Assembly (NCBI RefSeq): GCF_019399895.1
Contig: NC_091869.1
Location: 7,688,001 to 7,752,000 of the forward strand
Reading direction: 5' to 3'
DNA from: Cardiocondyla obscurior
Taxonomy: Eukaryota > Arthropoda > Insecta > Hymenoptera > Formicidae
DNA: 64,000 bases
The notes under the pieces were generated by a model. That model was given only the letters and a program-made list of their open reading frames with translations. It searched no databases and was not told the DNA's origin. This document shows, piece by piece, positions 1-12,055 of the stretch (position 1 is its first letter; each line of letters opens with the position of its first letter). The translations under genes and the position numbers were made by a program.

Positions 1-2385
1 TTTTTTTTTTCTGCTGAAGAAGATTCTCTGTATTTCGCAAGCTATTCCTGCTTGTGTTTTTTTTCCCGTTCCCTTTGCGTTTCCATTTTTCTGGATTTTC
101 CAAGAAATTTTACAGTTTGCGTCAAACGAAGGTGCTACTGACACAGACTGAAGTAACAGTAAAACGATTTGTCTTTCGGGCCAGTAGAACCATAGGGCAG
201 GAAAAATTTTTTTTTGCGTTCACGGTATGAGGCGGAAAGACTCGGTACGAATTCAGGTACATCTCTTTGACAAAAAGCTCATGTCACAAACAAACATGAA
301 ATTCTTGCAACGCTGTTGAGTTACAAGAAAAGGTTTCAGAAAAATATGATTTTAATTTAAGATTTTTACCAGGACAAAAATTATTAAATAAAAAAAAAAA
401 AATAGTTTCCCTTATTGCACTCGAAATCTAATAAGTTTTTTTTTTTCAACGGCAGTGAAATGGGATTAACATTACTAATTAATAAATGAGCGCGTTACGG
501 GCGAGACATGCCGATAGCGAAATAAGAATGCGCGATGTGTCCCAGGTAAAGCCGCTCGCGAAGAAAAGAAGAAAGAGAGACCGAGAGAAAGAGAGAGAGA
601 GAGAAAAAAAAAGAGACGGCGAGCGAGCGAGCGGCGAAAAGAATATAATTAAGTGCATAGTACATGATACGCAATACGCTTCGGTGCGAGTGATCCGCGC
701 TCGTGGCGCGTTCAATGGCTGCGATAAGAGACCATGACGAGGTATGTGCTGAAAGCGTACGAACATCCCTTTACTCGGAGCCTCTCTGGTCCTTCCAGGA
801 ACGCGTTCTACGTCTCAGAGATGGCCTCATTCGCATGTGCGGTTCCGCAACCTTGGTATCGAAACAGAACCCCGTGGAGAAACCTTCGACGGAATTTGCC
901 GAAGACGAATAAACGGACAGTCGGCTGATAAATAAATTGTGCTCTGCACCAGCTCCGAGTATACCCGGTTATGGTAACTTAGTTAGATACAAAGATATTG
1001 AATTATATAAAATATATAATTTTAAATTAATTCATATAAAGCACATAATTATATATATTAAATATATCAGAGCGTCGTTAATAATTAATCTTGTTTAATT
1101 TGTAATTTACAAACTACTCGACTTCTCAGCGTTTGAAACTCCGTTGTGAATTTTATGCAAATGCCAGGAAAGTACCCTAACGATTTTGCAAATCTGTTGT
1201 TTTACTTGTCCGGCCTGTTCGCCGCCACATGTCCGCCGTTTCGTATTCTCCTTCCTTGCTAATTGCCCCTCTCTTCCTCGTCGCGCGCGTTATTAGTGAA
1301 CGTAACCGTGTAACATTTCGAAATCTCGTTTCTGCCAATTAAACTCAAAACGCGAACGCGCCGCAAGGAGAATGAATTCCCTCGTTGGTCAATACGAATG
1401 CACGACGCTTAGCGCGCGCGTTGCGTCGCCTTTTCGAAAACGAGGCGCGTGAATTACGCTCTCGTACCTTGCGCCTCTGAATCTTTATCGCCACCGTTAA
1501 CGTTAAACGTGGAGCAACGCTTTAAAACGACGAGGAAACTTCCATCGAAAGCGAATCGATTCGCTCGAATCGTCATCGCGAGCCGTCCTTATTTTTTCGA
1601 CCCAATAATTCCGTTCGCTGCGCGCCAAGTTCTTTCTGCCTGTCGACGGTCGGAACAGCCGAAGTAATGAAACGCTGAAACTTGAAAATATCGCTGATTA
1701 CTCGATCGCCACGTGGGGCTTTTTTACGTTTTATATTTCTTTTTTTTAACGGAATAATATAATTTTTAAGCAATTTAATATAGTTTAATTATCGAATTAA
1801 AAAAAAAAATAGGCAAAATATATAATATATTGATAAATTAAAAATTAAAATGCAAGTAATAGAATAAAAAAAAATTTACATCTCGTATTTATATAACTCT
1901 TTCAATTGCAATTGCAATTCTGTTTGAAGACGTATCTATTAGAGTAAGGGATGGCAGTGTCAGGTAGTTTTCTCAGTGACTTAATGATCGGATGGTCGTA
2001 TGACGGACCACTCGGGGGAAGTTGACCAAGGGAAGCTGCCCAATAAGGTACCGTTATGGGAAGATTATTCCGTCCGTACGTCACCACTGAACGCAAAGTG
2101 GGATAAGCGTACAGGGTGGCAGCGAAGAGAGTACAAAGTGGTGGAAGGCATATCGGTGGATAGCGGAAGAAGAGCACAGCGGCGACTGGTAGAGTGAGAA
2201 AGGAGCGGGAGGAACAACACTCGTTTCTCGAGTGGGGGGTCCTCCACCGTCCTCCCGGATCGTTGTAACGAGGCCTCACCAACCGGCCCCAGTCGTCCGC
2301 TATCGTAAGGCCCGCAGCAGTAAGGGCTTACGAGTCAGACAGTACGTTCCTATTTGGTCTACTTTCGGGACTTAGATCCGAGTTC
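1..2385. other. Upstream flank, no gene seen
   Basis: No coding exon can be supported here. The stretch is mostly AT-rich with poly-T and poly-A runs, including a T run at the very start. It has one purine-rich low-complexity block near 561-633 and becomes more GC-rich from about 2000 towards the promoter of the zinc-finger gene. Short open frames at 486-766 are translations of the GA-rich block and have no protein character. The region probably holds regulatory DNA for the gene that starts at 2388, but no specific site was identified. Confidence 0.5.
561..633. repeat. GA-rich low-complexity block
   Basis: A purine-only run built of GA and GAAA units, ending in a short GCGA repeat. In insects such tracts can bind GAGA-factor-type proteins, but here it is simply a microsatellite-like sequence about 1.8 kb upstream of the promoter. 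Confidence 0.7.
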
Positions 2386-2419
2386 TCAGTCGCCGCTCAA
2401 TAGTGAGGTCCGCGAGATG
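2386..2419 (+). promoter_or_regulatory. Inr + DPE core promoter
   Basis: TCAGTC at 2386-2391 matches the arthropod initiator TCAKTY, placing +1 at the A at 2388. AGATG at 2415-2419 falls exactly at +28 to +32 and matches the downstream promoter element RGWYV. No TATA box lies about 30 bases upstream, as expected for an Inr/DPE promoter. The site is followed by a GC-richer stretch that ends in a strong splice donor at 3320. The combination and exact spacing are seen directly; the use of this start is inferred. Confidence 0.6.
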
Positions 2420-3319
2420 CCTGGTTCTCTCGTGACGTCGCAAGGGCGTCCGGAGCAGACGTTGTGAGAGTCCTAGCTCCGCTTTGCTCGCCGCGAAGAG
2501 CTACTACCTCGCGATGTCCCCGCGGACTTCCCTGTGACAGTGGACACGTGAACCGATCGAGACATTCTCGCGGGAATCGGCCTCGATCGACTTAGTGCTG
2601 CGCGACTGAATTTTCGAATCGGGGATCGTTACGGATGAACCACCAAGTTCACGACTTCGAACGACACGGCGCATTATCGATCGGCGCCCTACGGATCTGC
2701 GAGGGAAAATTAAATCGCTGGAGTGGAGCTGCAAAATAATTGCCGAGCCCCGTAGGCGCCGAAGAAGGAGGAAGTGGGTCAGCGAGAAGCGGAACTTTGG
2801 ATGTCGTTAGCCCATGACGTCGATGGACACACTGATGAATGAAGTTCGAGGACAACAGGGATCGGAGAGGCACAGGAAAAGAGCCTGGGCTAGGTCAAGG
2901 ACTTTGTGCGGGAATTCTTCATCGTGATCGCTCGAGCTTGCGGCTCGGTGAACCAAAGCGGATCGGCGATTAAGCGAGTACTGTGCAATTGATCCTATAG
3001 TCACGATCGTAATTCTCCTGGACAAATTCTGATGAGTCTACGCACTGTGACCGGTCGCCAGCACGCTGCCGATTGTGTCAAAGAGCCTCGTTTGTTTCCA
3101 TCGTCGATGCGCCGCGAGCCGTTCTCGCCCCAGTATTCCGCCGTGAAAAGGTGAACCGCGACGGTCTGATAAGAAAAGTGATAAGGTCTTTGATCCGTTG
3201 GGGGGAAGACGGTCCGGGTGATAGAGTGTGCGTCGCTTCCTTTGGATAGATTTTACGAGAGGAGGTCCTGCAGAGGCAGCCCAGCAACGAAACCATTCTG
3301 GATACCAGGCTACTCATAC
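2388..3319 (+). other. Noncoding exon 1 (5' UTR) of zinc-finger gene
   Basis: This stretch of about 930 bases is non-repetitive and GC-richer than its surroundings. It begins at the Inr and ends at the donor GTAAGT (3320-3325). It carries several out-of-frame ATGs and no long open frame, so it is read as 5' UTR. The first downstream exon with a convincing acceptor on this strand is at 12390. Assignment to the zinc-finger gene rests on strand, order and splice signals; it has no transcript support. Confidence 0.45.
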
Positions 3320-6260
3320 GTAAGTTGACGGCATTTTTTGGTTTCTTTTTTTTGTGTCTCTTGTCTTTCGTGATTTTTTTTTTTTTTTTTTATTTATTAT
3401 TATTAGGTATGCATCCTTGGCATGTGTTTGTGTGCGTGTCTGCATGTGCGACATGCCGAAAAGCGACAAGAGTCGCACATGTTTGACGTAGGGGTTTGGT
3501 TTTTTCTTTGTATTTTTGAATCTACAGAGAAATTGAAAATGTACGTCGTCGAATAATGATATCGACTTTGGTCGTATCAACAAACCAAGAACGTTGTGCG
3601 CGAGCTCACTAAGTAATGATACCACTTAGACTGTTATTTGGATCTTAATTTTTGACGGTACCATCTGGAGGATGATTTACCGTGGAATAATTGAAATTAA
3701 TTTAATATTACGATGAATATTATGCGAATTTGTTCAAAAAATTTAAAAAAGAACTTTGAATATTGAACCATGGATTTGACTCATATATATCTTAGTTTAA
3801 TATTTTAAATGCGTATAAAAGATTTTTTATACCACGCAAGCTAGATCCAAAAACTACATCAACATTCTATTTGATTTGAACAATTATGCAAGTTTATATT
3901 TGTATATTTTTATATTATAGAAAGAATAATGATCGATACTTAAATAATTATACTGAAAATACTAATATTTAATTAGTCTTTGAAGATCAATTTAATTATA
4001 TTGTCTAATAAAAAATACGCGGTCGTAAAAAAATCTAATAGTATTAATAAATTCCTGCTTGTATTATTAATTATTCGAGGGGTGAAAAATTGGAATATAT
4101 TTTTTTTTAATATCGTTAAACCTGAGTTGTAATGGAGTTCCATGATTTTACGAATCGTTTGTTGTCTAGTGCTTCTTGTGCCACATACGTCACTCGAATT
4201 ACCACGCTTTCTAACGATAGAACTTCGTTCGCCACTCACGATAAGTAGTCGTGCGCCCGAGTCAATAATTTTACGACAGCGTCGAATCAATCGAAGCCCA
4301 CATCGCGATATCGTAAATCACGCGTTGAGACAGGGTCAAGTTTATGCTCAAACGTACTGAAAATTCTAAGGACAGAAAAAGTTGATTTAAAATCTCCCGA
4401 AATTTCTGAAAATCTCAAGTAAATCTAATAATAAAAAATTAGTACAAGCACGCTTAAATTAATTATTAAAGAATAATTTTTCTTTTCATAAATTTGTTAT
4501 TATAATTAATTTTTTTTTTAATGAGAGACAATTTTTTATTTAAGTAAAACTGCTTCTAATAAATGAGCAAATAATCATCAAGATTGTAGTAAAGAAACTA
4601 TATTATTATAAAATATGTTCATAAAGGTGTGTATCAGATTAACGGAAATTAAAAGGACGACAGAATCGGATTACTGTAGTTTCTTTCCCGTTCGACACAT
4701 TTTCGTATTGTATTCTACACAACCCGTTCTAACGGATTTCAAAAAAAATAATACTTGAAGCAGTTTCCTAAAGTCACGTTAGTATCTTTAAAAAAAAAAA
4801 AAAAAAAAAGAAAAGATTAATTTCCGGGTGCTACAAAAAGTAGGCTATATCTCACTTTCAGGAATTCTCTCCAGGAGAAACTGAAAATCAGCCAGAATTT
4901 TGGCCAGGTATTCATTTGTACGTAAAAGGTCCAGGTATACGGATACGGCAATAAATCTCAAACGAAAGGACTACCCAATTGTCTTCCACGCTTCGTGAAT
5001 AAACGTGAAAAATTAAATAACCAAAATTAACTTAACAATTTTTGACAAAGATGAAATATAACGGCTCACGGAAATTAAATTCTACTTCAAAGAGAAAATA
5101 TCCGAATAGAAATAAGAAGTTAAAAGAATTTTGTGCTCGCGTAAGTCTTGAAGCTCGCGAAACTGATTTTTATAAACGCCATAATTAAATTCAAGGGTGC
5201 AAGCGGAACTCTACGACTATTGTTATCCTACCGTTGTGCATTTCGTTTTTTCTGCCTTCTTATTCGAAGGCAATCCGAGTTAACGAAAGCGAATAAGGCT
5301 CGTTACGCGGTTACATCTTCACCTCTCTCGGGTTTCTTTCGCGAATCGACTTGGCTGTTGAATATTCGGGCGTCGACGGCGGCGCAAGGCACGTACACGA
5401 AGACGGAGTCTGTCGAGCTCGCGGTGAAATTTCTCCGGAACGACTTCCTCGCCCGCCAGTGGGGGGTCCGGACTTGTTGCTCGAGGTTGTAGACATCTCG
5501 CAAGGCGGTTCGTTGCTCCTCGACGGCAACCCGCGATTGGCTCGCGATCGTCTCAGTGTCAGATCGTCGATTTCTAGTGGCGCGTACTTTTTACGCGGTG
5601 ACTTTTCTCGATTTCGACGGGGATGCTGTCTCGATCAACGTCACCGGAAGTCGATATAATTTACCGCGAATCGCTAAACGTTGTAGCATCGCAGGATATT
5701 GACGGACGATTTACGAAGCGTCCACGTACGACGGAATTGACAAAGTTTCGTTGAACGCCCTTTCGCCTGATCTGTGAATCATTCGGGAATTTCCATGCAA
5801 TGAATACATAGTCCGCGATTTTTTTTAAACATTTTTATATCGGCCCTCATTTCGTTCGCCATCGATCTGTTCACTTCTGAATGTGTTTTACTTTTTTATC
5901 GTGAGAAATTAACGCAAAGACGAGGTTTACTTTGGAATAATCGCTGCATATTAAAATACAGCGTTCTGAAATATGTTTGCCATGTGTAAAGGATATTATT
6001 TAAATCTTGCACCAGTGTGTTTAATGCTAAAATACATTGTGAACACATGTATATCGGGAGCTATTGGCGCTAATAAAATGAAAGAATATCTTGATCCATG
6101 ATAAACATATTTTTTTTTTTTTTTGCGCTGCATGTATTAGCGCACGATATCTCTTTCCCCGAACATTTTGAAAAATTATTAAAAGTCAACCTACAAGTAC
6201 ACCGAGATTAAAAACTGATAAAGTTATTTGCGGACCGATTGCGCTCCGGCGGTAATTTTG

Positions 6261-6415
6261 CAAAAGCGAGAGAGAGAGAGGTTTACAGGAGAGAAGGAGT
6301 GGAGCACGAGAAAGAAACGGTGAGAAATAGAAGCGGAAAGGGAATGCGGGAGAGAGACAAGGAAAGAGAGAGGAAAGGACGGGAGAGAGAAAAAGTAGTC
6401 GGCTGTGAGAGAAAG
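6261..6415. repeat. GA-rich tract
   Basis: About 150 bases are almost wholly purine on the + strand, including an uninterrupted AG repeat at about 6267-6280 and many GAGAG units. It sits directly before a GC-rich island (6420-6660). Open frames across it encode only Arg/Glu-rich low-complexity sequence and are not considered genes. Confidence 0.7.
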
Positions 6416-6419
6416 ACGG

Positions 6420-6660
6420 CGGAACAACAGCGATGGTGGGGTATTCTCGCTGGTACCGCGGTGGCTAGAGAGTAGGTCAGTGTACCACATTAACCGGTAC
6501 TTCGTCGGGGGTTTGGGGGGTGGGAGAGGTCTTCCGACTCGTCGGTTCCGTAGAGTCTACAGCTACACGTCTCGGCTCATGGCCGTGGACACGGGGCCCA
6601 AGGGGAACAGAAAGTTCAAGCGATACCAATTCAACGCCATCTTGGCCGAATAATGACCGA
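6420..6660 (+). other. GC-rich island, possible alternative exon
   Basis: A non-repetitive, CpG-containing stretch inside intron 1. It includes an ATG at 6580 followed by 24 sense codons and a stop (M-A-V-D-T-G-P-K-G-N-R and onward, ending I-L-A-E). No good donor follows and no family is recognised. It could be an alternative promoter or 5' UTR, or just a GC island. Confidence 0.2.
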
Positions 6661-9544
6661 AAAATTACGTGAACTTAAAATTAATCCCCGTTGAACTGAT
6701 TTAATTTTTATTCCCAGTTCACCACGAACCCACACGATTATTATTTTAATCCTCCTAAACTAGATTTACGCCTAAAAGTAAATCAATCTTTAGCATGTTT
6801 AAAATTTTTTTTTTTTTTTTAATTTCATTAATTTTTGGATTTTAAAGTGGAAACCTCGTCGAGCTCAGTTAACGGAAACGCGTCGCGGATGATGGAGTAA
6901 TAAAAAGGGATATTTTGAGATTAATTATTGATAGTTTTTGGACGTAAATTGGTCATTTCTTCGCCAAATAATTTTTTCTTTTTTTTTATATATTTTGCCC
7001 GCCGGCACACGGGGTTCTGCGGCCTTCGAAATTTCTTCCGCTTAGGCCTCGATCGTACGCGACTTGTCCTTGCGGCGAAAGTGCCATGAATAGTTGACAA
7101 ACCAGTGTTGTTTCGGGTTTGGCCGCGGTATGCGAATGCTCTCCAGTCCGCGCGCACTTCCTCGACACTATCTCGCCTCTCCTCGTCGTCTTTAACCTTT
7201 ACCTTAAGGGTCGTCGCACTTTCTCCGACGATTGAGCGGTACCAGCTTACCTCGCGCGCGACACGCATCTACGTATCTAACAGCGCATTTTGGCCTCAGC
7301 ATATGTCGCTTTGATGACGACTTCGAAACGTTGTTATTAGCTTCTGAAATACTTTCTTGAGTTTGTAAATCTTTACGTGCGAATAAAAATTAATTTATTA
7401 ATATTTTTTTTTGGTCATCAAGTGGCGAGCATAGCGCGATAAAACACTTTAAAGAAAAATTTTTAATCAATCAGCGGAATGTAAAAACCTTGAATTTTTC
7501 TTTTATTTTTTCTTTTTTTATTAAAGAAGCAGATAAAGCCTGAATGTCTTGTAGGGTCTAGAGAGCTGAATGAAGTGATGGTCTCCATTCTTTGTAGTCA
7601 AGCTCAGTAGCCAAAGAACCTCGTAAACCAGCGGGACGTCACAAAAGAACTTTTTAGTCGAGATGAGCTGACTCGAGTCCGCTATCTATCTTTTGTTCAT
7701 TAAGACATTGGATTAATTTTATTAAGAGTTTGTGTCAACAACGCTAAGAAGGTTATATTAAATTATAATACTATTTTACTTATTAAAAATCTGAAACAGC
7801 TCTTCAAATACTTCTCGCTTCTTTAAATTCGAACATTAATTGTATTTATTCCTTCAGAATGATTACGGAAGGGATTCGGGACACATTAAAGTAAATATTC
7901 AATATAATATTTGCCATAATAAATACTTGATATATGAACTCTTTGATTTTTTAGCCTGCGTAGGAAATAGTGGACGAAACACATTCACAAATGAGGGTCG
8001 CGTGGTCGGCTTCGCGTGACTGAAGTCACGATTCTCGCGTTCCTTTGCCGGTGGTGGAGCGGGAGCCAGTTAGTGAAAAAAAATAATACAAATCAAGCTG
8101 TTATAAAATAATCAAAACCAAGCTGACATTAATTCTCGCGGCTCGATGTGAACCAAACGAGAAAACTGAATCCACTTTTAAGTGGAAAACATCGTATTCG
8201 CTTATTTTTTTTATTTTAAATAAAATTAATTGATAATTATGAATTTTATGTTTTCCAATATATCTATTGGCTCTTTCGTTTGAGTTCCTTTCTGGGCGCG
8301 AAGCCTCCGTTTCACGAAGCTCTAGTAGTTCGTAATATCACGGATATTACGCTATCTCCGGAAAGCACTTAATATAATAATCGCAAAGAAAATAAAGTGA
8401 GGTATTCGTGAAACGTTAGGGATTGCACATATTAATGAACGGGCATTCAATTAGCAAAATCTCTCCGCGCATCTTGCATAAGACGTAACGCGACTATAAA
8501 ATTAGTATCGAGCTACAATATGAAGTCCCGTAATAATTTGACTACTCTGTTAATACACGTCGACGTAGAAAGAACGAGTTTCGAAAGTCGCGAGGCAATC
8601 GATGGCCGAATCGATGAGAAATAACAATATCTTCGTGACATTTCCTATATGCCCACATAATGGCAATCGGCATTTATGGGGTCACTAATGAACCGGCTAA
8701 ACGCAGCCGCGTTCTAATACACCGTTATAAGATAGTTAAAAGATAGTACCCTCATTTGACTTATCTGTTTTTGTAAGAAATTATCGCGAAAGTCGTCGCG
8801 ACCGGTGCGTTTAATGTTTCCTGCATTCCCAAAATATTAAAGTGCCCGAATACCAAAGACTTTTCTTGCAACTATAATTATAATTAGTCAAGCCAATCTA
8901 ATGAGATTTGCCAAATACCTGTTCTATATATTTTATTTCATTTCAATTATCTGTACGTTTGACTCGAGCGTCTTTTTATTTAGCATCTTATATTTTAAAA
9001 TATTTTTTTACCGATTAAAAAATATTTTTAAGCGTTATACTTTTATATTTTTATTTGGTTCGTCGTTTGCGTTCACAATTATGGTATTATAAAATTAATT
9101 GCCTCGCGCGAAACGGAGAAAAAAAGAGACGCACAAGTCGCAAAAATTAAGGTGTGATACTACTTAAAAAAATACTTAGCTGCCGATAGACTAAACGGAC
9201 CAAAGGATCGAGCTTGCAATTCGAATTTACGCAGGGTACGTAGGGGAAAAAAAGGGGGACAGGGCGTTTTAACGAATTAAATGTGTCAATCACGGGCTCG
9301 GAGTGTTGTCGGCCGCGGCTGCGTAACGAGGCGAAAAGATCCATTCCGCGTACAGCCGGACACGGAAGTATGGAAATGAATTTCACGTTTGGTCGCGTCT
9401 GGTTCTGCGTGCTGCGGTGTGGGTCACGGGTACCGAGCGGTGCCCAACCGGTCGGCGAGGACGAAGACGACGCGCTCTCGCGCCGAGCGTGACTCGTTCG
9501 CGGCCCGATGTGGGTCACTCACGGGGAACCGCGTTTCGCACGCG

Positions 9545-9660
9545 CTATTTTTCGTAACGAAAAGGAAAGCCGTGGCCGGCCGGCTTAGCAAAACCCGACT
9601 GATCTTGCGTAGGCCTCCCGAGCTTCTCGGCTACTCGGTAACGGTGCCTCGACCTACTTC
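9545..9660 (+). repeat. Diverged repeat, copy A
   Basis: This segment is similar to 9998-10098 in the same orientation, about 450 bases apart. Shared blocks in the same order are the 16-mer AACGAAAAGGAAAGCC (9556-9571), a TTGCGTAGGC block, and a GTAACGGTGC...CCTACTTC block at the end. The copies differ by small indels and substitutions. Its last 13 bases region (CGACCTACTTCCG, 9650-9662) also recurs inverted at 9963-9975. The element is unidentified. Confidence 0.6.
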
Positions 9661-9796
9661 CGTTCCCCAGTATACGCGCCGATATAGTTTAGCCAAGCAT
9701 AGTCATCGCGCGGCAAGTGTGCCGCGCGGCCGCGCTTCCTTTGAACCCTTTCCGCGCGGCAGAAACACGAGGTTGGCTCGAGATCAAACGTTCCCC

Positions 9797-9842
9797 GGGA
9801 CTCGAACTCGCAACTTGAGACTTTACAAGTTCTAGACGTCGC
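9797..9842 (-). other. tRNA-like segment (B box and anticodon-arm-like hairpin)
   Basis: On the - strand GTTCGAGTCCC matches the core of the RNA polymerase III B box (GGTTCGANTCC). Just upstream AACTTG...CAAGTT forms a 6-bp stem with an 8-base loop, in the place of an anticodon arm. The T stem is imperfect and no good acceptor stem or D arm is seen, so this is not a working tRNA. It may be the head of an old tRNA-derived SINE or a chance match. Confidence 0.3.
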
Positions 9843-9997
9843 CGAGAATTCTAATATACGTAACTTTATACCGCGTGCGCACGCGGAAGAGGAGATGGGG
9901 TTGCGCGGAGGCTGGGAAACGCGATGCGATCCAGGGTGCTGCGAGATAAAGCGCCCGGCGCGCGGAAGTAGGTCGCCGCGGGGACCGCGCTGGCGAG

Positions 9998-10098
9998 CCA
10001 TTTTTCACAACGAAAAGGAAAGCCATTCGGGCAAAATCTAGTCGATTTGCGTAGGCATCGGCCGTGCAGCCGGCTGTAACGGTGCTCCGGCCTACTTC
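9998..10098 (+). repeat. Diverged repeat, copy B
   Basis: This is the second copy of the unit at 9545-9660, with the same order of conserved blocks: AACGAAAAGGAAAGCC at 10009-10024, TTTGCGTAGGC, then GTAACGGTGCTCCGGCCTACTTC. The tRNA-like segment lies between the two copies. The arrangement could be a duplicated short interspersed element or a duplicated regulatory module. Confidence 0.6.
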
Positions 10099-10619
10099 GA
10101 CCGCCTCACTAAGCGCGGGGGCTCGAGGCGCGAGCGCGGTATGGTTTCGGCTTGTAGTCACGGCACGGATATTCGCAGCAGGCCCCCGATGCGAGAAAGA
10201 ATGAACGACTGGGGATACGGGTGCCCCCCTCGCGTACCCCGTCAATAAGACACGTACACATACGTGGACCAGGTGACACGGACGAACACTTCGATCCAAG
10301 ATCGTCCCCCGCGGTGGAAAAAAATTCTTCCCTCCCGCGAGTAATCAGAAAGCCCCCCACGCGACGTTTAAGAATTTGTTGGGAATTTTATATGAAGATC
10401 GCACAATTTTTTGTTAAGGTGATGGAAGCTTATTTGCTGATGAATTTTTTAATAGGGAAATTTCTTTATTAAGACGCTAGCGGGTTAAATTTCTTATCTT
10501 TAAATAGTGAACCTATTTAAAGCATTTTTATTAATACTTTTATTTTAAGAGACTGTACGTTGGTTTTAATTTTTGTTAATCTTAATATCAAGTTTCTTGA
10601 TACAGGATGCCTGCGTAGA

Positions 10620-10650
10620 TAAAAAAAAAAAATATATATATATATAAATA
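10620..10650. repeat. Poly-A / (AT)n microsatellite
   Basis: A run of A followed by an uninterrupted AT repeat and a short AT-rich tail. Simple-sequence DNA. Confidence 0.9.
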
Positions 10651-11058
10651 ACGCTCTGTTAAGTTTTTTAATTCAAACGGAGATGTACTCGCGGCCGAAT
10701 CGGCATGGCCGAATTTGTCGTATCGCGCGAATACTCGGTGATCTCATTGATAAGTAGCCCACGGAGGCAGCGACGTAGGACTGAAAAAGCGGATGCCCGG
10801 CGCGATCCTCGCGCTCGCGAGGCCGCGATCGCGCCCGCGCTGCTGGATAACGGTACCAGGCGAGAGGGAACCCTCCCCGCGTCCTCTCTCTTTCGCTTCT
10901 AGAGCTGCGAGGAGCGGAGGGCCGAAGGAGGACTCGTGGCGGGAGGGAGCACCTATTCTGAAATGTTTACCGTTGACAAGGACGGGGTTTGAGCAACGAC
11001 AAGGACGGCCTCCAAGTTGAGGTGGAGGAAGAGAAAGGGGAAGGAAGATGACGATGAC

Positions 11059-11186
11059 GGTCGCACGAGGAAGCGACAGGCGGACCCGATTTGCAAGTTT
11101 CTCGTGACGCGGATGTGTCAATCGAAACTAAGAGGAGGAAAGGACATTTATTATGAGGGTCGCACGAGGAAACGCCGCGCGGACAA
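11059..11186 (+). repeat. Two copies of a GGTCGCACGAGGAA motif, 99 bases apart
   Basis: GGTCGCACGAGGAA occurs at 11059-11072 and again at 11158-11171. Each copy is preceded by a purine-rich GAGGAAG-type stretch and followed by a related GCGGAC sequence. This looks like a diverged direct duplication with a period of about 99 bases inside intron 1. Function unknown. Confidence 0.55.
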
Positions 11187-12003
11187 TGTAAGGGCACCTT
11201 TCGCGCGAACGTGGTCCCCGTACCCTTCGTCGACAGGTGGGGTGAATGCACCGCATCCGTGAATTCGGAAGCGCGTAATTGCAATCGCACAGCAGCGGCT
11301 GTATTGACAATACAGCAACAATATTACAATATTACAATATTTGCAACACGTCAGGAAGTCAGCCTGTATCTGGAAATTTGATTGTTACGTCATAATAACA
11401 GGCGGCAATTTAATTTCGTACCCTTTGAATCCCAAGCGCTCTTCTCTTCCGATCGCCTACTTTTTCCTTTCGATGTATTCCTCGTTTTTTTTTGTTTTTT
11501 TTTTCTCTTTCTCTCTTTGCGTTGGATTATTTTTAGTAAGCCACGTAAGTTTCCGTGTGAAGAAATAATTGTTTAAATTTTTATCAAAGTTGAAATAAAT
11601 AATTCTTGCGTTTAGATTAATATAAATTTAGTATATAAATAACGATAAAAGGAATGATAAGTTTTTAAATGATATTGTATGAAATGTGTGTTAAAAAAAT
11701 AGTGCACATCGACAAAGAGTCTCGATATTTTTTCGATACAGGTAAGTGTCGGTACATTAATTATAAATGTATTTTTTAATTAATTAAGGTTGTACAAATT
11801 TAGTAATAAAATAAAACTAATAATATAAAATTATTAATGTAAGAAAAATTTTTTTATATCTTTCATAGCTTCTTACTTCTGCGTACGAAGTTGCTTATTA
11901 ACGTAAAATAAACTTTATTAATTTTTTAACATTGCCTACTTTTCCTTTTACTTCCTTAATCTCTCGTCTTTCTATCAATAGTTGCTTCAGATTGCCTGCT
12001 CAC

Positions 12004-12055
12004 TTCTAGACATATTTAATAAAATTCTAGACATATTTAATAAAACATATTTAAA
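12004..12055 (+). repeat. 21-bp tandem repeat, two full copies plus partial
   Basis: TTCTAGACATATTTAATAAAA followed by an identical copy (12004-12024, 12025-12045), then a partial third unit beginning CATATTTAA. It is an exact recent tandem duplication in AT-rich intron DNA. Confidence 0.9.

Noticed and set aside
486..766. Arg/Glu-rich and Ser/Phe/Leu-rich frames on both strands
   Set aside because: They are translations of a GA/CT low-complexity block with no protein features.
9781..9850. Functional tRNA gene
   Set aside because: Only a B-box-like motif and one stem are present; the T stem is mismatched and no acceptor stem or D arm can be drawn.
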